A stretch of DNA of 64,000 nt from Maccoyibacter sp900556645 (GTDB taxonomy: Bacteria; Bacillota; Clostridia; Lachnospirales; Lachnospiraceae): the NCBI GenBank assembly GCA_958349535.1, contig CATWDJ010000001.1, positions 124,001 through 188,000 of the forward strand, written 5' to 3'. The notes beneath the pieces are model-generated. The model was not told the DNA's origin. It did not search any database and was given only the letters and a program-made list of their open reading frames with translations. Position 1 is the stretch's first letter, and each line of letters opens with the position of its first letter. Below are positions 31,977 through 40,894 of the stretch, piece after piece. The position numbers and the translations under genes are program-made.

Positions 31977-32077
31977 CGTAATAAGAAACAAGGTTTTCCT
32001 TAGTTTTCCATAGGATTCTCCGTTCTTATTATATTTTCTTAGTTTTGGGGAATAGCGGTAAAGTTATTCCTTTTTTG
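31977..32077 (+). ncRNA. Candidate small RNA of about 100 nt
   Basis: The transcript predicted from 31977 has a hairpin with perfect arms TAATAAGAA and TTCTTATTA (about 31980-32029), then a terminator hairpin GGAATA / TATTCC with six T ending near 32077. No open reading frame with a ribosome binding site is present. Not matched to a known RNA family. The remainder of the 31813-32246 gap shows no gene; a short AATGCTT/AAGCAT hairpin lies at about 32130. Confidence 0.45.
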
Positions 32078-32246
32078 AAATAAAGTAGAATATTTAGAAT
32101 ACAAGGTATCAACACTCAACAACGAAATCGATGCTTGGTAAAAAGCATATGAGGATTATGCTGATATCCTAATTGAACATGGCTTATTATAAAAGCCAAT
32201 TAATCTAAAACAATGAGTAGTAAGATAGAAGAGGGAGGTGTTGTCT

Positions 32247-32411
32247 ATGTTATTGAACAGAACAGCAGTTACGATCGCTCCTGAAAAATCAGAGGATTTT
32301 TGTAAAATGATAAAAAATTCATTAAAAACAAAAGAATATTGGGAAAATATAAAAAAAGAAACCAGTAACATAAACCTGGATAGACTTAATTCTTTTTTTG
32401 ATAAAAAATGA
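32247..32411 (+). CDS. Small hypothetical protein (54 residues)
   Basis: Starts at ATG 32247 behind GGGAGGTG (32233-32240) and ends TGA at 32409. The protein is polar and helical (APEKSEDFCKMIKNSLKTKE, then YWENIKKETSNINLDRLNSF) with no signal peptide or known motif. It precedes the next small gene by 27 bp and probably shares its transcript. It could be a small regulator or antitoxin-like protein; no family recognised. Confidence 0.6.
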   Translation: MLLNRTAVTIAPEKSEDFCKMIKNSLKTKEYWENIKKETSNINLDRLNSFFDKK

Positions 32412-32438
32412 AAAACAGAATTATAGGAGGATTAAATC

Positions 32439-32663
32439 ATGTGCTATCTGATTGCTAAAAAAATGGATACGATTGGTTGTCTGGCTATACAAATGTCTCA
32501 TGGTCAGCATTTAGCTGATTTTAAAGAGAAACTAATTTCAGAAATAGGAATAGATAAAATTCAGTTGGTAACGATTAGTCGTCCTTGTGCATACGGTGAA
32601 TATGAACCTTATCAATTTTTTGATAGCGAAAAAGAGTTTGAAGAGGCAGTTAAAAAAATGTAA
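32439..32663 (+). CDS. Small conserved-type hypothetical protein (74 residues)
   Basis: Compact cytosolic protein starting MCYLIAKKMDTIGCLAIQMS and ending FFDSEKEFEEAVKKM. The beginning, with MCYLIAKK followed by a Cys and a HG motif, looks like a small uncharacterised Firmicutes family (I recall DUF6718-like proteins, unverified). AGGAGG precedes ATG 32439. No membrane segment. Function unknown. Confidence 0.65.
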   Translation: MCYLIAKKMDTIGCLAIQMSHGQHLADFKEKLISEIGIDKIQLVTISRPCAYGEYEPYQFFDSEKEFEEAVKKM

Positions 32664-32714
32664 TCATACTGTGTGACATATTAATATTTAGTAGTTAAAA
32701 TAAAGCGTTTGAGA

Positions 32715-32747
32715 CAAAAATAGGAACTGTGATTAGTACACAGTTCC
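32715..32747 (-). terminator. Terminator of the variant-tail-B gene
   Basis: Arms GGAACTGTG (32723-32731) and CACAGTTCC (32739-32747); on the minus strand the hairpin is followed by TATTTTTG. It lies 23 bp downstream of the minus-strand stop at 32770. Confidence 0.8.
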
Positions 32748-32769
32748 CTGAGAGATGAAAAATATACAT

Positions 32770-33756
32770 TTACCATCCCATCGGATTGCCATTATTACGA
32801 TTCCAAGCATATCCATCGTTTACTGACCAACCGTCTGGAACCATCATCGCTTTTCGACCATCATGAGTAATCCAACAAGCAGGGTAACCTTGTGCATTTG
32901 CTTTTCTTTTTGCGACCTCTGATATAGTAATAACTTCGCGAGATTCTTCGTTTAAATTAACAACTCCATTACCCAAAGAACTATAAGTACCATCAGGGTT
33001 ACAAGCATAAAACAATCCTTCAGCTTCATTAGCAACAGGGGTCATATCGAATGAATTCTGGACATTTCCGGAACCGGAACTACCGCCATTAGCACTTCCA
33101 GAACCTCCATTACTGTTCTTTGCGGTAGAAGTAGAAGAGGAGTTCTTCTTATTAGTTTCTGCCTCAGCTTTCTTTGCAGCTTCCTCAGCGGCAGCCCTTT
33201 GTGCATTGACCTGTTCCACGTAAGCGGCATATGTACCGTTAATCTCGTTGAATTTGTCAAATGCTTTCTGATATTTGCCATCTGCCTTTAAGGTGTTTAA
33301 TTCATCCATAAGTGTGGTTACGGAAGCGGTAAACTCTTCGGTATAGTAACCTTCCTCGGTTGGATAGGTAGTAGTGATACCTGCTACGGCATTATCCAGA
33401 GTAGCAGCAGAAGCGGTATACTTCTCCTCGATGGAAGTGCAGAGGGTATCAAACTCCTTTTCGTCCTCTTTGGAGATACCGTCCAGCTTCTTCTCATATC
33501 CATTTAAGGATTCCAAAAGGGTTGTCCGTTCCTCATCCTCCAAGATTGCATTTTCAATCCGGAACTTTGCGGTATCAAATTCCCCGGTCAGTTCTTCCAA
33601 ATGAGCTTTTGCTTTCTTTTCGGCTTCTGCCTTTTCCTTGGCAACCTGTGCGTTGTGAACGGAAAAACCAGTTATAACGGCAATAACCAGTACCACAATG
33701 AAGATAACTGGAATGGCAACTTTTTTGTTAGTAAAAAATGTTTTCACGTTATTCAT
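32770..33756 (-). CDS. Membrane-anchored coiled-coil protein, variant tail B
   Basis: 328 residues and a paralogue of the protein at 29693. The N-terminal helix (about 14-33, KVAIPVIFIVVLVIAVITGF) is different in sequence, but residues from about 37 to 205 are nearly identical. After the Ser/Gly linker comes a longer tail (about 235-328) with FDMTPVANEAEGLFYACNPD and ITHDGRKAMMVPDGWSVNDG. The end keeps NAQGxP and PDGWxVN. GAGAAGG precedes the ATG. TTGACA on the minus strand at 33828-33823 is a possible -35 box. Function unknown; the exposed tail is the variable part. Confidence 0.75.
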   Translation of the reverse strand: MNNVKTFFTNKKVAIPVIFIVVLVIAVITGFSVHNAQVAKEKAEAEKKAKAHLEELTGEFDTAKFRIENAILEDEERTTLLESLNGYEKKLDGISKEDEKEFDTLCTSIEEKYTASAATLDNAVAGITTTYPTEEGYYTEEFTASVTTLMDELNTLKADGKYQKAFDKFNEINGTYAAYVEQVNAQRAAAEEAAKKAEAETNKKNSSSTSTAKNSNGGSGSANGGSSGSGNVQNSFDMTPVANEAEGLFYACNPDGTYSSLGNGVVNLNEESREVITISEVAKRKANAQGYPACWITHDGRKAMMVPDGWSVNDGYAWNRNNGNPMGW

Positions 33757-33935
33757 AATTCCTTCTCCCTTTAATAGAATTTTTTGTAACTCAATTCTAA
33801 ATTATTAGAGTAAGTATTTTGCTGTCAAGGAAAATATGTAGTTTTTTATAATAAGTATTCACTCACCTCATCCGTTTAAGAAACAAAACTATTCACAAAA
33901 CAATAGTTTAACGAATAGTTTACACTGCCCAAAAA

Positions 33936-33974
33936 GAAGAAATGCCCATTTTTCAAGATTTTGAGCATTTCTTC
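33936..33974 (-). terminator. Terminator of the cytidylate-kinase-like gene
   Basis: GAAGAAATGC (33936-33945) and GCATTTCTTC (33965-33974) are perfect reverse complements; on the minus strand TTTTT follows. The rest of the gap 33757-33935 holds only the upstream region of the tail-B gene. Confidence 0.85.
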
Positions 33975-33984
33975 AAATTTTATC

Positions 33985-34611
33985 TTATTTCCCAATCATT
34001 AAATCTTTATACTTCAAAATCATATCCACACAACCGTCAATCCCCAATTTGGAACTATCTAAGGTCAAATCATAATTTCGGGAATCACCCCAAGCCTGAT
34101 TGCTGTAATAATGATAATAGCTGGCACGTTGTTTATCCTGTTTTTGCATAACGTCCTTGGCTTTATTTGCCGGAATATCCAAACGTTTTGAAATTTCAGC
34201 AATACGTGCATCTTTATTGGAATGAATAAATACATTGATGCAATTTTGGTGTTTTTGGAGTGCATAATCTGCACAACGTCCCACGATAACACAGGATTCT
34301 TCCTGAGCAATTTTTTGAATGGTCTGGTACTGGGCTAAAAACACCTTTTGATTCAAAGGAATGTCAAGGAAAGGTGCGGATGCATAACCGTTCATGGAAT
34401 AAGTATCCATAACTAAGGAATACAAAAAGCTACCGGTTGGTTTTTCGTCGTTATTTTTTAAAATATCCTCGCAAAAACCACTGTTTTTTGCGGCAAGGGA
34501 TAAAAGTTCCTTATCATAGCATTTAATCCCCAGTTTTTCTGCGGTTTTTTCTCCTACAAGCCGTCCATTACTTCCAAATTCACGACCAATCGTAATGATT
34601 AAGTTATCCAT
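33985..34611 (-). CDS. Cytidylate-kinase-like family protein
   Basis: 208 residues from ATG 34611, where the family start LIITIGREFGSNGRLVG gives the P-loop region; an upstream in-frame extension of 25 residues lacks a site, while GGAAGGTGG precedes 34611. It has ESCVIVGRCADYAL, typical of the nucleoside monophosphate kinase-like group often annotated as cytidylate kinase-like. A genuine CMP kinase is normally different in size and motif, so the substrate is unproven. Last gene of the minus-strand unit. Confidence 0.82.
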   Translation of the reverse strand: MDNLIITIGREFGSNGRLVGEKTAEKLGIKCYDKELLSLAAKNSGFCEDILKNNDEKPTGSFLYSLVMDTYSMNGYASAPFLDIPLNQKVFLAQYQTIQKIAQEESCVIVGRCADYALQKHQNCINVFIHSNKDARIAEISKRLDIPANKAKDVMQKQDKQRASYYHYYSNQAWGDSRNYDLTLDSSKLGIDGCVDMILKYKDLMIGK

Positions 34612-34710
34612 AATGCATACCACCTTCCACAGAGAAATTACAAATTCTCTTTTTCTTATTATACAACAAAATATGTGATTTTGCACAATTATATCATGAA
34701 TTATTAAAAA

Positions 34711-35622
34711 TTATCGCAATTTTCGCACTAATTCTTCCATATATAAAGGAATTGGTGCAGATACTTCCATATATTCACCGGTTGTAGGATGAATAAAACC
34801 GATGGTTTTGGCATGGAGAGCCTGTCCTTCTAAATGATAAGGATTTTTTCCGCTGCCGTATAAAGGATCGCCCAATAGCGGATGGGAAATACTGGCCATA
34901 TGGACACGTATTTGATGAGTACGTCCTGTTTCCAGTTCAAATTCCATATAAGAAGCCCCTTTGAGGGACTCCAGAACCCTGTAATGGGTAATGGCATCTT
35001 TGCCGTTTTTTTCGTTAATCGTCATTCTTTTCCGGTCGTTGGGATGTCTTCCGATAGGTCCCTCTACGGTTCCTGATAAATCATGAAAATTTCCGGCAAC
35101 TACTCCCACATATTTTCTGGTAACGGTATGGGCTTTGATTTGCTCTGCAATTTTCACATGAGCTTCATCGTTTTTACAGATAATCAGGGAACCGGTGGTG
35201 TCTTTATCAATGCGGTGAACGATTCCCGGACGAATTTCACCATTGATTCCAGACAGAGAATCTTGACAGTGATATAAAATAGCATTGACAAGGGTTCCGG
35301 TATAATGCCCCACTGCCGGATGAACCACCATATTTTTCGGTTTATTGACAATGAGCAGGTCAGAATCCTCATATAAAATATCCAACGGAATATTTTCCGG
35401 ACGAATCTGTACCTGTACAGGGTCTGGAATGTCCAGAGTAATCACATCTCCGTTTTCAATCCGATAATTTGCTTTTTCTAAATTATCGTTTACTAAAACA
35501 CAATTATCTTTAATTAACCGCTGATAAAAGGAGCGGGATTGCAGAGGGAGAGCTATGGACAGATATTTATCCAAACGTTCTCCTGCGTACTCCTCTTCCA
35601 CCGTAAATAATTTTCTTTCCAT
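34711..35622 (-). CDS. RluD-family 23S rRNA pseudouridine synthase
   Basis: Isomerises uridines in rRNA. 303 residues: an N-terminal S4 domain (about 13-75, ERLDKYLSIALPLQSRSF) and the catalytic domain with HRIDKDTTGSLIICK holding the catalytic Asp, then GRTHQIRVHMASISHPLLGD. The motif reads HRID rather than the usual HRLD, which is conservative. It begins two bases after lspA, a pairing common in Firmicutes. Confidence 0.93.
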   Translation of the reverse strand: MERKLFTVEEEYAGERLDKYLSIALPLQSRSFYQRLIKDNCVLVNDNLEKANYRIENGDVITLDIPDPVQVQIRPENIPLDILYEDSDLLIVNKPKNMVVHPAVGHYTGTLVNAILYHCQDSLSGINGEIRPGIVHRIDKDTTGSLIICKNDEAHVKIAEQIKAHTVTRKYVGVVAGNFHDLSGTVEGPIGRHPNDRKRMTINEKNGKDAITHYRVLESLKGASYMEFELETGRTHQIRVHMASISHPLLGDPLYGSGKNPYHLEGQALHAKTIGFIHPTTGEYMEVSAPIPLYMEELVRKLR

Positions 35623-35624
35623 AC

Positions 35625-36158
35625 TTATGAATTGCCCTTTCTAAACGGAAAAATTTGATTCCATAACTCTTCCAGTTCCTTTTCTTTATAAAAAAATAAA
35701 AAGGTAATGAAAAACAAAATTGCTCCGCAGGTTACATAGATATCTGCTACATTAAAAATTGGAAAATTAATCAGTTCAAAATAGAAAAAATCTATGACAT
35801 AATTCATGGTAACCCTGTCGATAAAATTGCCCACAGCTCCGGCTAAAAACAGGGAAAGAATCACATAAATGGGATAATTTCTGCGGGTCAGGGGAAGTCT
35901 GCAGTAAATCCAAAAGGCAAGGAAAAGAAAAATGATAGTCAATATAACAAAAAACACCTTACCTCCCTGCATAATTCCAAAGGCAGCTCCCCGATTCTCC
36001 AGATACTGCAGAGAAAAGATGTTTTCAATTAAAGGTGTTGCCGGCTGGTTCTTCAGATGGATTGCGGCAAGATATTTTGTAAACTGATCCATTGCAAGCA
36101 ACAAAAGCGTTGAGAACCAGAAAATTATATGAAACTTCAAACTTTTTTTATCTGACAT
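35625..36158 (-). CDS. lspA: Lipoprotein signal peptidase
   Basis: Signal peptidase II, the aspartyl protease cutting prolipoproteins after lipid attachment. 177 residues, four membrane helices, with the two catalytic regions GAVGNFIDRVTMNYVIDFF and FNVADIYVTCG, and DQFTKYLA at the start. Adjacent to the pseudouridine synthase gene. It has a longer charged tail than E. coli LspA. Confidence 0.95.
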   Translation of the reverse strand: MSDKKSLKFHIIFWFSTLLLLAMDQFTKYLAAIHLKNQPATPLIENIFSLQYLENRGAAFGIMQGGKVFFVILTIIFLFLAFWIYCRLPLTRRNYPIYVILSLFLAGAVGNFIDRVTMNYVIDFFYFELINFPIFNVADIYVTCGAILFFITFLFFYKEKELEELWNQIFPFRKGNS

Positions 36159-36235
36159 ATGAGCGACACTTCCTTATTTTAATTCATACTTTTATAAGTG
36201 AAATTTTGCTTGTCCCAGCAATTATCACAATGCTG

Positions 36236-36258
36236 TTTACATAATATTTTTATGTAAA
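36236..36258. repeat. Palindrome between aroB and lspA
   Basis: TTTACATAA (36236-36244), five bases, TTATGTAAA (36250-36258), directly after the aroB stop. No T tract on the minus strand, so an operator for lspA is possible. Confidence 0.4.
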
Positions 36259-36259
36259 T

Positions 36260-37366
36260 CTATTTTTCTAAAATATAGTTAATTCCTGATAATAGCATGG
36301 AATCGTCAACCTCATGGCTGATATAAGCGGTACCGATATTTTTTAGCAGAATAAATTTAACTCTGCCGTCTGACATTTTTTTATCGGATTTGGTGGCGGC
36401 TAAAATTTCTTCTGCACTCATTCTAGGATGTTCCAAATGAATCGGAAGCTGATAGCCAGAAATTGTTTTTTCAATTAAGTCCAGCTCTTGGGAGCTGATA
36501 TTTCCAATTTTATGTGAAATATAGGAAGCAGCCACCATACCCAGTGCCACGCAGGCTCCGTGGGAAAGAGAAAAATCAGACAGTTTCTCCACAGCATGAC
36601 CGATGGTGTGACCAAAATTTAATAAAGCCCTCTCTCCCTGCTCCTTGGGGTCATTCTGAACCACCTCACGTTTGATTTTGCAGCTTCCGGAAACCATCCG
36701 AAAAAGGTCATCCTGCTCCAAATCGAGAATAGCTTCTTTGTCATCTAATAAGAATTGAAAGTAAGAAGCATCCTTAATCAAACCATGTTTGATAACCTCT
36801 CCCATTCCGGAAGCAAACTGTTCATGTGGAAGGGAACGGAGAGAATCCATGTTCATATAAACAAGTTTGGGCTGATTAAAGGCTCCCACCATGTTTTTAT
36901 ACTGTGAAAAATCCACTCCGGTCTTTCCGCCAATGCTGCTGTCCACCTGTGAAAGCAGGGTGGACGGCATTTGAACGAAATCAATGCCCCTGAGATAGGT
37001 GGCAGCGGCGAATCCGGTCAAATCTCCCACAACTCCGCCACCGAGAGCAATAAGCAAATCGCCTCTCTCAAAACGGTTAATTATTAAATGCTCATATAAT
37101 TTCTGAACAGTATTTAAGTTTTTGCTGGCTTCTCCAGAAGGAAAAACAAAAGTTTCCACCGTTTCAAAATCGGTTTTTAAAATTTCAACCAAATTATTAA
37201 GGTATATTTCTGCCACTCTTGAATCTGTAACAATGCATATTTTCCTATTTGGATTCTTGCTAATCTTCTTGATTTCGGTTAAAACCCCTTCATAAGAAGT
37301 CTCCAACAAAATATCATAGCTCCAAGCTCCTTCATGAGTTACCGGAAGTCTGTTTTTTTGTTCCAT
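36260..37366 (-). CDS. aroB: 3-Dehydroquinate synthase
   Basis: Second step of the shikimate pathway: DAHP to 3-dehydroquinate, using NAD and a divalent metal. 368 residues with GEASKNLNTVQKLYEHL, LIALGGGVVGDLTGFAAATY, the SIGGKTGVDF lysine loop and the metal-binding histidines in GHTIGHAVE. No other shikimate genes are adjacent; it sits between ylmH and lspA in a general housekeeping unit. Confidence 0.96.
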   Translation of the reverse strand: MEQKNRLPVTHEGAWSYDILLETSYEGVLTEIKKISKNPNRKICIVTDSRVAEIYLNNLVEILKTDFETVETFVFPSGEASKNLNTVQKLYEHLIINRFERGDLLIALGGGVVGDLTGFAAATYLRGIDFVQMPSTLLSQVDSSIGGKTGVDFSQYKNMVGAFNQPKLVYMNMDSLRSLPHEQFASGMGEVIKHGLIKDASYFQFLLDDKEAILDLEQDDLFRMVSGSCKIKREVVQNDPKEQGERALLNFGHTIGHAVEKLSDFSLSHGACVALGMVAASYISHKIGNISSQELDLIEKTISGYQLPIHLEHPRMSAEEILAATKSDKKMSDGRVKFILLKNIGTAYISHEVDDSMLLSGINYILEK

Positions 37367-37377
37367 AGTATTTACTC

Positions 37378-38130
37378 CTAACTGTATATTCTATAAGAAA
37401 TTTTGATTCTTCCCTTTTTGGTCTCCCCGGAAATTCCGTCAAAAATGTATTTTCCATAGCTTCTGACAGAGAGAATATCCCCGGCCTTACACAGATAAGT
37501 GTTGTGGAGAATTTCCTTTCCATTGACAAAGACTTTTCCACCCATAATCAGTTTTACGGCTTCGCTTCTGGAACAATTACAAAAGCAGGCAATTACATTG
37601 TCCATGCGGTTAGAACTGATAATTCCGCTTTTTTCCACAAAGCAGGGAACGATTTCTGTGGCTGGTTCCGAAACACTTTCCAATCGCATTACAGTATGTT
37701 TTACCCGGCTAAGGGAATCGGTAAGATACTGGGTAATATTATCTTTGCAAAAAAGATAAAACCGATTCTGTTCACAGAGAATATCGCCTATTTTCCCCCG
37801 TTCCAGACCTAAATTCATAACCGAGCCTAAAATATCCCTGTGGGTCAGAACTTCTGCAAATTTGGGATAAGCAGGTTCCAGCTTCAAACAGGAAATGGGA
37901 TATGTCCAGTCATAAGAAAGGTCTGCCGGAAGGAAAGCTGCCACTCTCCGCTCTGCCATTTCATAGCCTCCGAAAAGCTCATAAGAGGTCTCCAATTCTT
38001 TTTTTACGGAATCCAAAATATTCTGTTCATTTAAATTAAGGAAATCGCTAAAAATAACGATTCCCTTTCTGTTCGCCTGTCTTGATAAGTCGATAAAACG
38101 TTTACCAAGCAATTCGGTTTCATTGTTCAT
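37378..38130 (-). CDS. YlmH-type RNA-binding protein with S4 domain
   Basis: 250 residues. An N-terminal YlmH domain (FSDFLNLNEQN and YPISCLKLEP) is followed by a C-terminal S4 domain (about 180-240, RMDNVIACFCNCSRSEAVKL). In Firmicutes ylmH lies in the division cluster beside sepF, as here. YlmH has been linked to ribosome rescue of stalled nascent chains. It starts three bases after sepF. Confidence 0.92.
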   Translation of the reverse strand: MNNETELLGKRFIDLSRQANRKGIVIFSDFLNLNEQNILDSVKKELETSYELFGGYEMAERRVAAFLPADLSYDWTYPISCLKLEPAYPKFAEVLTHRDILGSVMNLGLERGKIGDILCEQNRFYLFCKDNITQYLTDSLSRVKHTVMRLESVSEPATEIVPCFVEKSGIISSNRMDNVIACFCNCSRSEAVKLIMGGKVFVNGKEILHNTYLCKAGDILSVRSYGKYIFDGISGETKKGRIKISYRIYS

Positions 38131-38133
38131 ATG

Positions 38134-38652
38134 TTAAAAATCCGTTTGAATCGCAGAGGTATCAAAAGCGTCCATTAAATTCAGAAAATCGCCGGATACG
38201 TCTACATTTGGAGGTGTGATGATGAATATGTAATTAGAAATCTTCTGCAGATTTCCGCTGATTGCAAAACAGGAACCAGATGCAAAATCAATGATTCGCT
38301 GTGCAATATCCACGTCCAGACCCTCCACATTCAAAACAACAGTACGGTTCTCTAAAAGTGTCTCTGTAATCTCTCTTGCATCATCCACAGAGGTTGGTTT
38401 TATTACGCATACTTCCATATTCTGACCTGCCTTCTTTCCGCCTCGTATCGGGGTAAGTTTTGGTGTCGTCTTCGACGTCTTTTCCTTTGTGCTTTTATCG
38501 TCAAAGATATCGTCCTCCTCATCGGACTTTTTACGGAAAAATGATTTGCGTTCTTCCTCCTCTTCTTCCTCATAGAAGTCATCATCATAAAAATCGTCCT
38601 CGTCATCAGGATTCAATCTCATCACATTTAAAAATTTATCTAGAACTCCCAT
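38134..38652 (-). CDS. sepF: Cell division protein SepF
   Basis: Cytoplasmic partner of FtsZ that anchors and bundles filaments at the septum. 172 residues: an N-terminal membrane-binding amphipathic helix (GVLDKFLNVMRLNP), a long acidic Asp/Glu stretch (about 15-35) and the SepF core (about 80-165, VCVIKPTSVDDAREITETLL and VVLNVEGLD). AGAAAGGGA precedes the ATG. Followed by ylmH; preceded by YggS, as in many Firmicutes. Confidence 0.95.
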   Translation of the reverse strand: MGVLDKFLNVMRLNPDDEDDFYDDDFYEEEEEEERKSFFRKKSDEEDDIFDDKSTKEKTSKTTPKLTPIRGGKKAGQNMEVCVIKPTSVDDAREITETLLENRTVVLNVEGLDVDIAQRIIDFASGSCFAISGNLQKISNYIFIITPPNVDVSGDFLNLMDAFDTSAIQTDF

Positions 38653-38668
38653 GTCCCTTTCTCCTTAT

Positions 38669-39364
38669 TTATTTTTTGCTGTAGTCTCTTTCTCCGAAGA
38701 TTCCGGTTCCCACACGTACCAATGTGGCACCTTCCTCTATGGCAACGGTATAATCTCCCGTCATACCCATGGACAGGATTTCCATACTTACATTATCAAT
38801 GTTTTTATTAGTTATGTCAACAGATAATTGCTTTATTTTGCGAAAATATCGCCGATTTTCCTCAGAATCCACAACATATGGTGCTATGGTCATCAATCCT
38901 TTAATGCAGATATTTGGAAGAACTGCGATTTTTTCTATCATGGAAATGGTTTCCTCGGCGGAAACACCGAATTTTGTCTCCTCCTGTGCTACATTTACTT
39001 CAATGAGAATATTGGCGGTCACATTCTTTTTTACCGCTTCCTTACTAATCTCTTCTGCCAGACGGATACTGTCTACCGAATGAATCAATACCGCTTTGTC
39101 CACCACGTATTTTACCTTGTTACGCTGCAAATGGCCAATCATATGCCAACGGATATCCTTTGGAAGAACCTCATACTTATCGCACAGTTCCTGTACTTTA
39201 TTTTCACCGAAATCACGGACGCCCTCCTCATAGATTTCCGTAAGCATCTCCACTGGTTTTGTCTTGCTGACGGCTATCAGTGTTACCTCACTGCGGTCTC
39301 TGCCGGCCCGCTTACAGGCTTTTTGGATGTTTTCCTCCACTATCTGTAAATTTTCCTTTAACAA
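38669..39364 (-). CDS. YggS-family PLP homeostasis protein
   Basis: PLP-binding protein that buffers pyridoxal phosphate. From TTG 39364 it has 231 residues, the family size; a longer in-frame extension to 39451 lies outside the gene. AAAGGAG is eight bases before the TTG. LIAVSKTKPVEM carries the PLP lysine, and FGENKVQEL and WHMIGHLQRNKVK are family marks. It lies immediately upstream of sepF. Confidence 0.94.
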   Translation of the reverse strand: MLKENLQIVEENIQKACKRAGRDRSEVTLIAVSKTKPVEMLTEIYEEGVRDFGENKVQELCDKYEVLPKDIRWHMIGHLQRNKVKYVVDKAVLIHSVDSIRLAEEISKEAVKKNVTANILIEVNVAQEETKFGVSAEETISMIEKIAVLPNICIKGLMTIAPYVVDSEENRRYFRKIKQLSVDITNKNIDNVSMEILSMGMTGDYTVAIEEGATLVRVGTGIFGERDYSKK

Positions 39365-39395
39365 TGCTATCACTCCTTTATTTCCATAGAAGGGA

Positions 39396-40769
39396 TTAAT
39401 GAACCAAATCGTTTTCTTCGATGGAATCTCCTTCCAACGCAATGTGATCATAAAGAGAAATTCCGTAATCCGTTCCTTTTTTCAGGACGGAATACTCTTC
39501 GTTCTGATATAAAATATCAATCTGTTTGAAAACTGCATATCCCTTATTAATATTGTAAACACCTTTTAGGTCTTTGGTTTCTTTAATGGTATAAGTTTCA
39601 TTGGAATCCGGTTTTTTAATAACGGTTCCGGCGTCCACCAGCTCGTCATCAATGTAATACATATCATCCTTTTCATAGAAAATGGTAGGGGTTACAAAAT
39701 CCGAATCTACGCCTTTTTTTCCTTTTGAAGAAATAATCAGACCCTTGGAATTAGAGTCTCCGCCTTTCACAAAGTATTCCTTTGGAACGGTAAAGAAGCT
39801 CTTCTTGGCAATGGCAGTATTCGGGATTTTCAGGCCCTGAGCATCGTCAATCAAAAGTTCTATATCAATAAAACGCTGGTTTGCAAAACGCAGCATAGAG
39901 GTCCGAAGCTGTAAATTGAGATAGGAATCCTCTCCTATTTTCAGAATATTATAATATGCCCAGACCTTGTTGCCATCATCTTTAAACATGATTTCAACGG
40001 TATTGTCATCCTTCAGCTTTTCCGCAAGGCTGTCGGAAATCTGAAAGACGATATTCCAGTTTTCATCGGTAATAACCTTATAGACAGGAGCACCGCCCTG
40101 AATTTGTTCCTGTTCCTTCAGATTAGTTTTTTGGTACTGGTTTTCATCAAACATTTCCGGTGTCAGGGAGTCCACAGAAGCATTTTCATAGCCATCGATA
40201 TAATAGACGACTACTCCCGGTGTCTGAGCATAGTAAACGGAAAAATTACCGGAAGCCGCATCGGAACCAATCTGTTCTAAAGCATTTACGTTCTGAATCT
40301 CCATCAGCTGTGCAGTCATCTCATCCTTAAAGGAATAAATAGCGTAAAAATTCTGACTACTGAAGGTATTGGTAAAGGAACGAACCGAATCTTCCAACTC
40401 CTGATAGTTTTCCTCTGTCAGAAGGTTGTCCTCTTCCTTGGCAGAAGCAATCTGGGAAGAAATATTTCCCGAACTGTCAATGCTGTAAACCGGGGTCTTC
40501 GCTCCGGCTTTGGAACCGTCTTTCAAAAAATAGGTCAGATAACCATCCCCGGCAGAGGTAATAATCTCCTCATTTCGAAGGATTAAGCCACGGTAGGTAT
40601 GATTTGTGGCAATGGTCCCCTGCTGTACCTCATAGACGGAAATATGCTTTCTGGTGATATAAGAAAAAATATTGAATATAATATAAATCAGAATAATACC
40701 GAAGATAATGATTCCGATATTGATTTTAATTGGTTTGCGGTAGCGGACTACCTTTTTGTTTTTTTTCAT
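39396..40769 (-). CDS. HlyD-like membrane-anchored adaptor protein
   Basis: 457 residues with one membrane helix near the N-terminus (about 16-38, INIGIIIFGIILIYIIFNIF) and an HlyD/barrel-sandwich-like extracellular region that starts VYEVQQGTIATNHTYRGLIL. No ABC transporter partner is adjacent. It is the first gene of the unit ending with the cytidylate-kinase-like gene, read from the promoter at 40799-40827. It may be a divisome-associated envelope protein, but this is inferred only from sepF-ylmH proximity. Confidence 0.75.
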   Translation of the reverse strand: MKKNKKVVRYRKPIKINIGIIIFGIILIYIIFNIFSYITRKHISVYEVQQGTIATNHTYRGLILRNEEIITSAGDGYLTYFLKDGSKAGAKTPVYSIDSSGNISSQIASAKEEDNLLTEENYQELEDSVRSFTNTFSSQNFYAIYSFKDEMTAQLMEIQNVNALEQIGSDAASGNFSVYYAQTPGVVVYYIDGYENASVDSLTPEMFDENQYQKTNLKEQEQIQGGAPVYKVITDENWNIVFQISDSLAEKLKDDNTVEIMFKDDGNKVWAYYNILKIGEDSYLNLQLRTSMLRFANQRFIDIELLIDDAQGLKIPNTAIAKKSFFTVPKEYFVKGGDSNSKGLIISSKGKKGVDSDFVTPTIFYEKDDMYYIDDELVDAGTVIKKPDSNETYTIKETKDLKGVYNINKGYAVFKQIDILYQNEEYSVLKKGTDYGISLYDHIALEGDSIEENDLVH

Positions 40770-40798
40770 AGAAACACCTTTCTGAAATCACACAATAT

Positions 40799-40827
40799 AT
40801 TGTATCATCATGTTTTGGTAAACACAA
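40799..40827 (-). promoter_or_regulatory. Promoter of the HlyD-like/SepF unit
   Basis: On the minus strand TTGTGT (40827-40822), 17 bp, TACAAT (40804-40799); a usable but imperfect promoter just before the HlyD-like gene. Confidence 0.5.
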
Positions 40828-40835
40828 TGTTTTAC

Positions 40836-40873
40836 AAGAAAAAACCCTTAGAAAACTTTGTCTTCTAAGGGTT
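40836..40873 (-). terminator. Terminator ending the large minus-strand unit
   Basis: Arms AACCCTTAGAA (40843-40853) and TTCTAAGGGTT (40863-40873), then TTTTTTC on the minus strand. It closes the unit from the flippase side before the HlyD-like promoter. Confidence 0.85.
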
Positions 40874-40894
40874 ATGTAATCGCTTGGGTTTATA

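Noticed and set aside
18297..33980. Accessory region considered as an integrated mobile element
   Set aside because: No integrase, relaxase, transposase or attachment repeats could be seen. A decayed island remains possible but is not supported as such.
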